This document shows, piece after piece, positions 33,715 to 35,238 of a stretch of 35,238 bases of DNA; the stretch's first letter is position 1; each line of letters begins with the position of its first letter. The notes under the pieces are model-generated. The model was not told where the DNA came from and did no database searches. It saw only the letters and a list, made by a program, of their open reading frames with translations. The position numbers and the translations under genes are program-made. The DNA is from Verrucomicrobiales bacterium (GTDB taxonomy: Bacteria; Verrucomicrobiota; Verrucomicrobiia; Limisphaerales; UBA9464). Location of the stretch: positions 1 to 35,238 of the forward strand of contig JAIXUV010000163.1 in the NCBI GenBank assembly GCA_027483345.1. Reading direction: 5' to 3'.

Positions 33715-35043
33715 ATGACGCCGCACGACTCCTCCCATCCCGACTTCAACCGCCGCGACTTCTTCAAGGGCGCCTCGATGGCCGGAGTGATGGCCATGCT
33801 GGGGGCCGTGCCGATCACCGCGCAGGAGGCGGCCAAGGCGGCGGGCGAGGACAAGAACCTGCCGCAGCCGAAGGCGGACCCGAACTACAAGGAGAAGCCC
33901 CTCGGACCGCCGGTGAACATCGGCATCATCGGATTGGGCTCACACGGCCGCGAGATCATCACCCACCTCGCCAAGCTGCCGAACGCCCCGGTGGTGGCGA
34001 TCGCCGACACCTACAAGCAGTCGGTGAAGCGTGCGGCGGAGACGGCCCCGAAGGCCAAGGCCTATGCGACGGCGGAGGAGCTGCTGGCGGACGCCGACGT
34101 GAAGGCGGTGGTCATCGCCACCCCGACGCACCAGCACAAGGAGATCGCCTTGGCGGCGATGAAGGCCGGGAAGCACGTGTACCTCGAGGCGCCGATCGCG
34201 CACACCATCGAGGACGCCCGCGAGATCGCGAAGGCGGCGGCGGCGTTGCCGAAGGGGCAGATCTTCCAGTCGGGACTCCAGTCGCGCGAGAACCCGCAGA
34301 ACCACCATGTGCTGAAGTTCATCCGCACCGGCGCGACGGGGAAGGCGGCGATGAGCCGTGGGCAGTGGAACAAGAAGAACTCCTGGCGGCGCGCCTCGCC
34401 GAACCCGGAGCGGGAGAAGGCCCTGAACTGGCGCCTGTTCCGGGAGACCTCGTTGGGCCTCGCCGGCGAGGTCGGCATCCACAGCCTCGACACCGCCTCG
34501 TGGTACCTCGACAGCCTGCCGGTCTCGATGACCGGGTTCGGCGGGATCCTGCAGTGGCAGGACGGCCGTGAGGTCGCCGACACCGTGCAGCTGGTGGTCG
34601 AGTTCGCCGGCGGCGTCCGGCACACCTGGAGCGCCACGTTGGCGAACTCCTTCGAAGGCGAGCATGACATCTTCTTCGGCTCGAGCGCCGCGGTGCTGAT
34701 CCGCGACAACCGCGCCTGGATGTTCAAGGAAACCGACGCCGAGCTGCTTGGCTGGGAGGTGTACGCGCGGAAGGACGACTTCCTCACCGACTCCGGCATC
34801 GCCCTGGTGGCCAACGCAACGAAGATCCTCGCCCAGGGCAAGAAGCCCGCTGAGGCCGCCTCCGAGTCAGACTCACCGGTCCGCTACGCCCTCGAGAAGT
34901 TCGTGGAACACGTCAACGACGGCACCCAACCCGAGGCGTCCGCCGAGGCCGGCTTCCGGGCCGTGGTGATGGCGGTGAAGGCCAACGAGGCCGTGACCAA
35001 GGGTGGAAGGGTGGAGATTGCGAAGGAACAGTTCGTGGTTTGA
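33715..35043 (+). CDS. Tat-exported Gfo/Idh/MocA-family protein
   Basis: 442 residues from ATG 33715. The N-terminus FNRRDFFKGASMAGVMAMLG is a twin-arginine signal, so it folds in the cytoplasm (probably with NAD(P)) and is exported. Rossmann fold: VNIGIIGLGSHGRE with GxGxxG at 73-78, and IADTYK. The family EKP signature is EAP here (E158-A159-P160 in VYLEAPIAHT), missing the usual catalytic Lys; GLAGEVGIHSLDTASWYLD supplies the second-domain His. Lys loss argues against ordinary dehydrogenase activity and recalls the GH109-type relatives, which also alter this motif (comparison, not proof). The frame is open upstream to 33394 but the signal peptide fixes the start. The gene ends just before the last heptad array. 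Confidence 0.88.
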   Translation: MTPHDSSHPDFNRRDFFKGASMAGVMAMLGAVPITAQEAAKAAGEDKNLPQPKADPNYKEKPLGPPVNIGIIGLGSHGREIITHLAKLPNAPVVAIADTYKQSVKRAAETAPKAKAYATAEELLADADVKAVVIATPTHQHKEIALAAMKAGKHVYLEAPIAHTIEDAREIAKAAAALPKGQIFQSGLQSRENPQNHHVLKFIRTGATGKAAMSRGQWNKKNSWRRASPNPEREKALNWRLFRETSLGLAGEVGIHSLDTASWYLDSLPVSMTGFGGILQWQDGREVADTVQLVVEFAGGVRHTWSATLANSFEGEHDIFFGSSAAVLIRDNRAWMFKETDAELLGWEVYARKDDFLTDSGIALVANATKILAQGKKPAEAASESDSPVRYALEKFVEHVNDGTQPEASAEAGFRAVVMAVKANEAVTKGGRVEIAKEQFVV

Positions 35044-35065
35044 GGACGGGCGGGCTGTTGTTGGG

Positions 35066-35238
35066 GTCGGTTGCCAGTTGTCCGTTGCCAGTTGTCGGTC
35101 GTTTCGGAGCCCTAGGCTTGACTCCAGCCTTATCGCCCAGAATGGACCACTGACCACTGACCACTGACCACTGACCACTGACCACTGACCACTGACCACT
35201 GACCACTGACCACTGACCACTGACCACTGACCACTGAC
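35066..35238. repeat. 7-bp tandem repeat array pair, running off the window end
   Basis: Five phased heptads at 35066-35100 (GTCGGTT, GCCAGTT, GTCCGTT types), a ~43-bp spacer, then from 35144 one GGACCAC unit and an uninterrupted array of perfect TGACCAC units to 35238 (about 12.6 copies, cut by the window edge). The second arm is the opposite orientation of the first, as at 32123-32306. No spacers of CRISPR type are present. Confidence 0.9.

Noticed and set aside
34873..35227. Frames encoding a repeated SVVSGQW peptide
   Set aside because: They are translations of the 7-bp tandem array, not genes.
35144..35238. Tandem array as a CRISPR
   Set aside because: Units are 7 bp with no unique spacers and no cas gene nearby.

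Overview
The window is GC-rich bacterial chromosome, most likely from a Verrucomicrobiota member (Limisphaerales/Pedosphaera-like). Pointers are two PEP-CTERM sorted proteins, a pseudopilin with an H-X9-DG C-terminal motif, an ECF sigma factor fused to a membrane segment and an NTF2-like tail, many large secreted beta-proteins with Verrucomicrobiota-style C-termini, a TPR/FG-GAP/UnbV-like protein, a DUF4038 glycosidase-like lipoprotein, a Tat-exported Gfo/Idh/MocA protein and a PQQ-like propeller. This assignment is inference; no rRNA or tRNA gene was seen.

Layout. 1-1.9 kb: a glutamate/dicarboxylate symporter divergent from shikimate kinase (aroK). 2-9.9 kb: an accessory segment bounded by two direct copies of a ~135-150 bp repeat. 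It holds a lipoprotein gene broken by an in-frame amber codon, a secreted protein gene of about 2,080 codons split by another in-frame amber codon into two long open frames, and nested debris of an IS4-type and an IS66-type element. 10.1-14.6 kb: a tightly overlapping leftward operon of PadR regulator, VIT-domain PEP-CTERM membrane protein, membrane protein, lipoprotein and membrane protein. It is preceded by two palindromes of related sequence that look like regulator sites. 14.6-18.1 kb: membrane-tethered ECF sigma factor, pseudopilin and RCC1-repeat protein, all leftward. 18.6-22.9 kb: AraC-type regulator divergent from a large TPR/FG-GAP protein. 23.1-26.9 kb: a PEP-CTERM protein, a NIL-domain protein and a MoaD/ThiS-like sulfur carrier with a shared terminator, and a three-PAS hybrid histidine kinase. 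27.1-30.5 kb: a secreted protein of unknown function and uvrB. 30.7-35.2 kb: DUF4038 lipoprotein, PQQ-like propeller protein and Tat-exported Gfo/Idh/MocA protein, with two arrays of 7-bp tandem units between or after them, the last running off the window end.

How it fits together. Housekeeping genes (aroK, uvrB) sit as islands among envelope and secreted proteins and signalling genes. The best candidate for an undescribed system is the PadR/VIT/PEP-CTERM operon: translationally coupled genes, a VIT protein whose von Willebrand-like region lacks a recognisable metal site, and a paired-palindrome control region. The 2-10 kb segment shows decay (two amber codons, a frameshifted IS, a truncated IS) and is the most plastic part.
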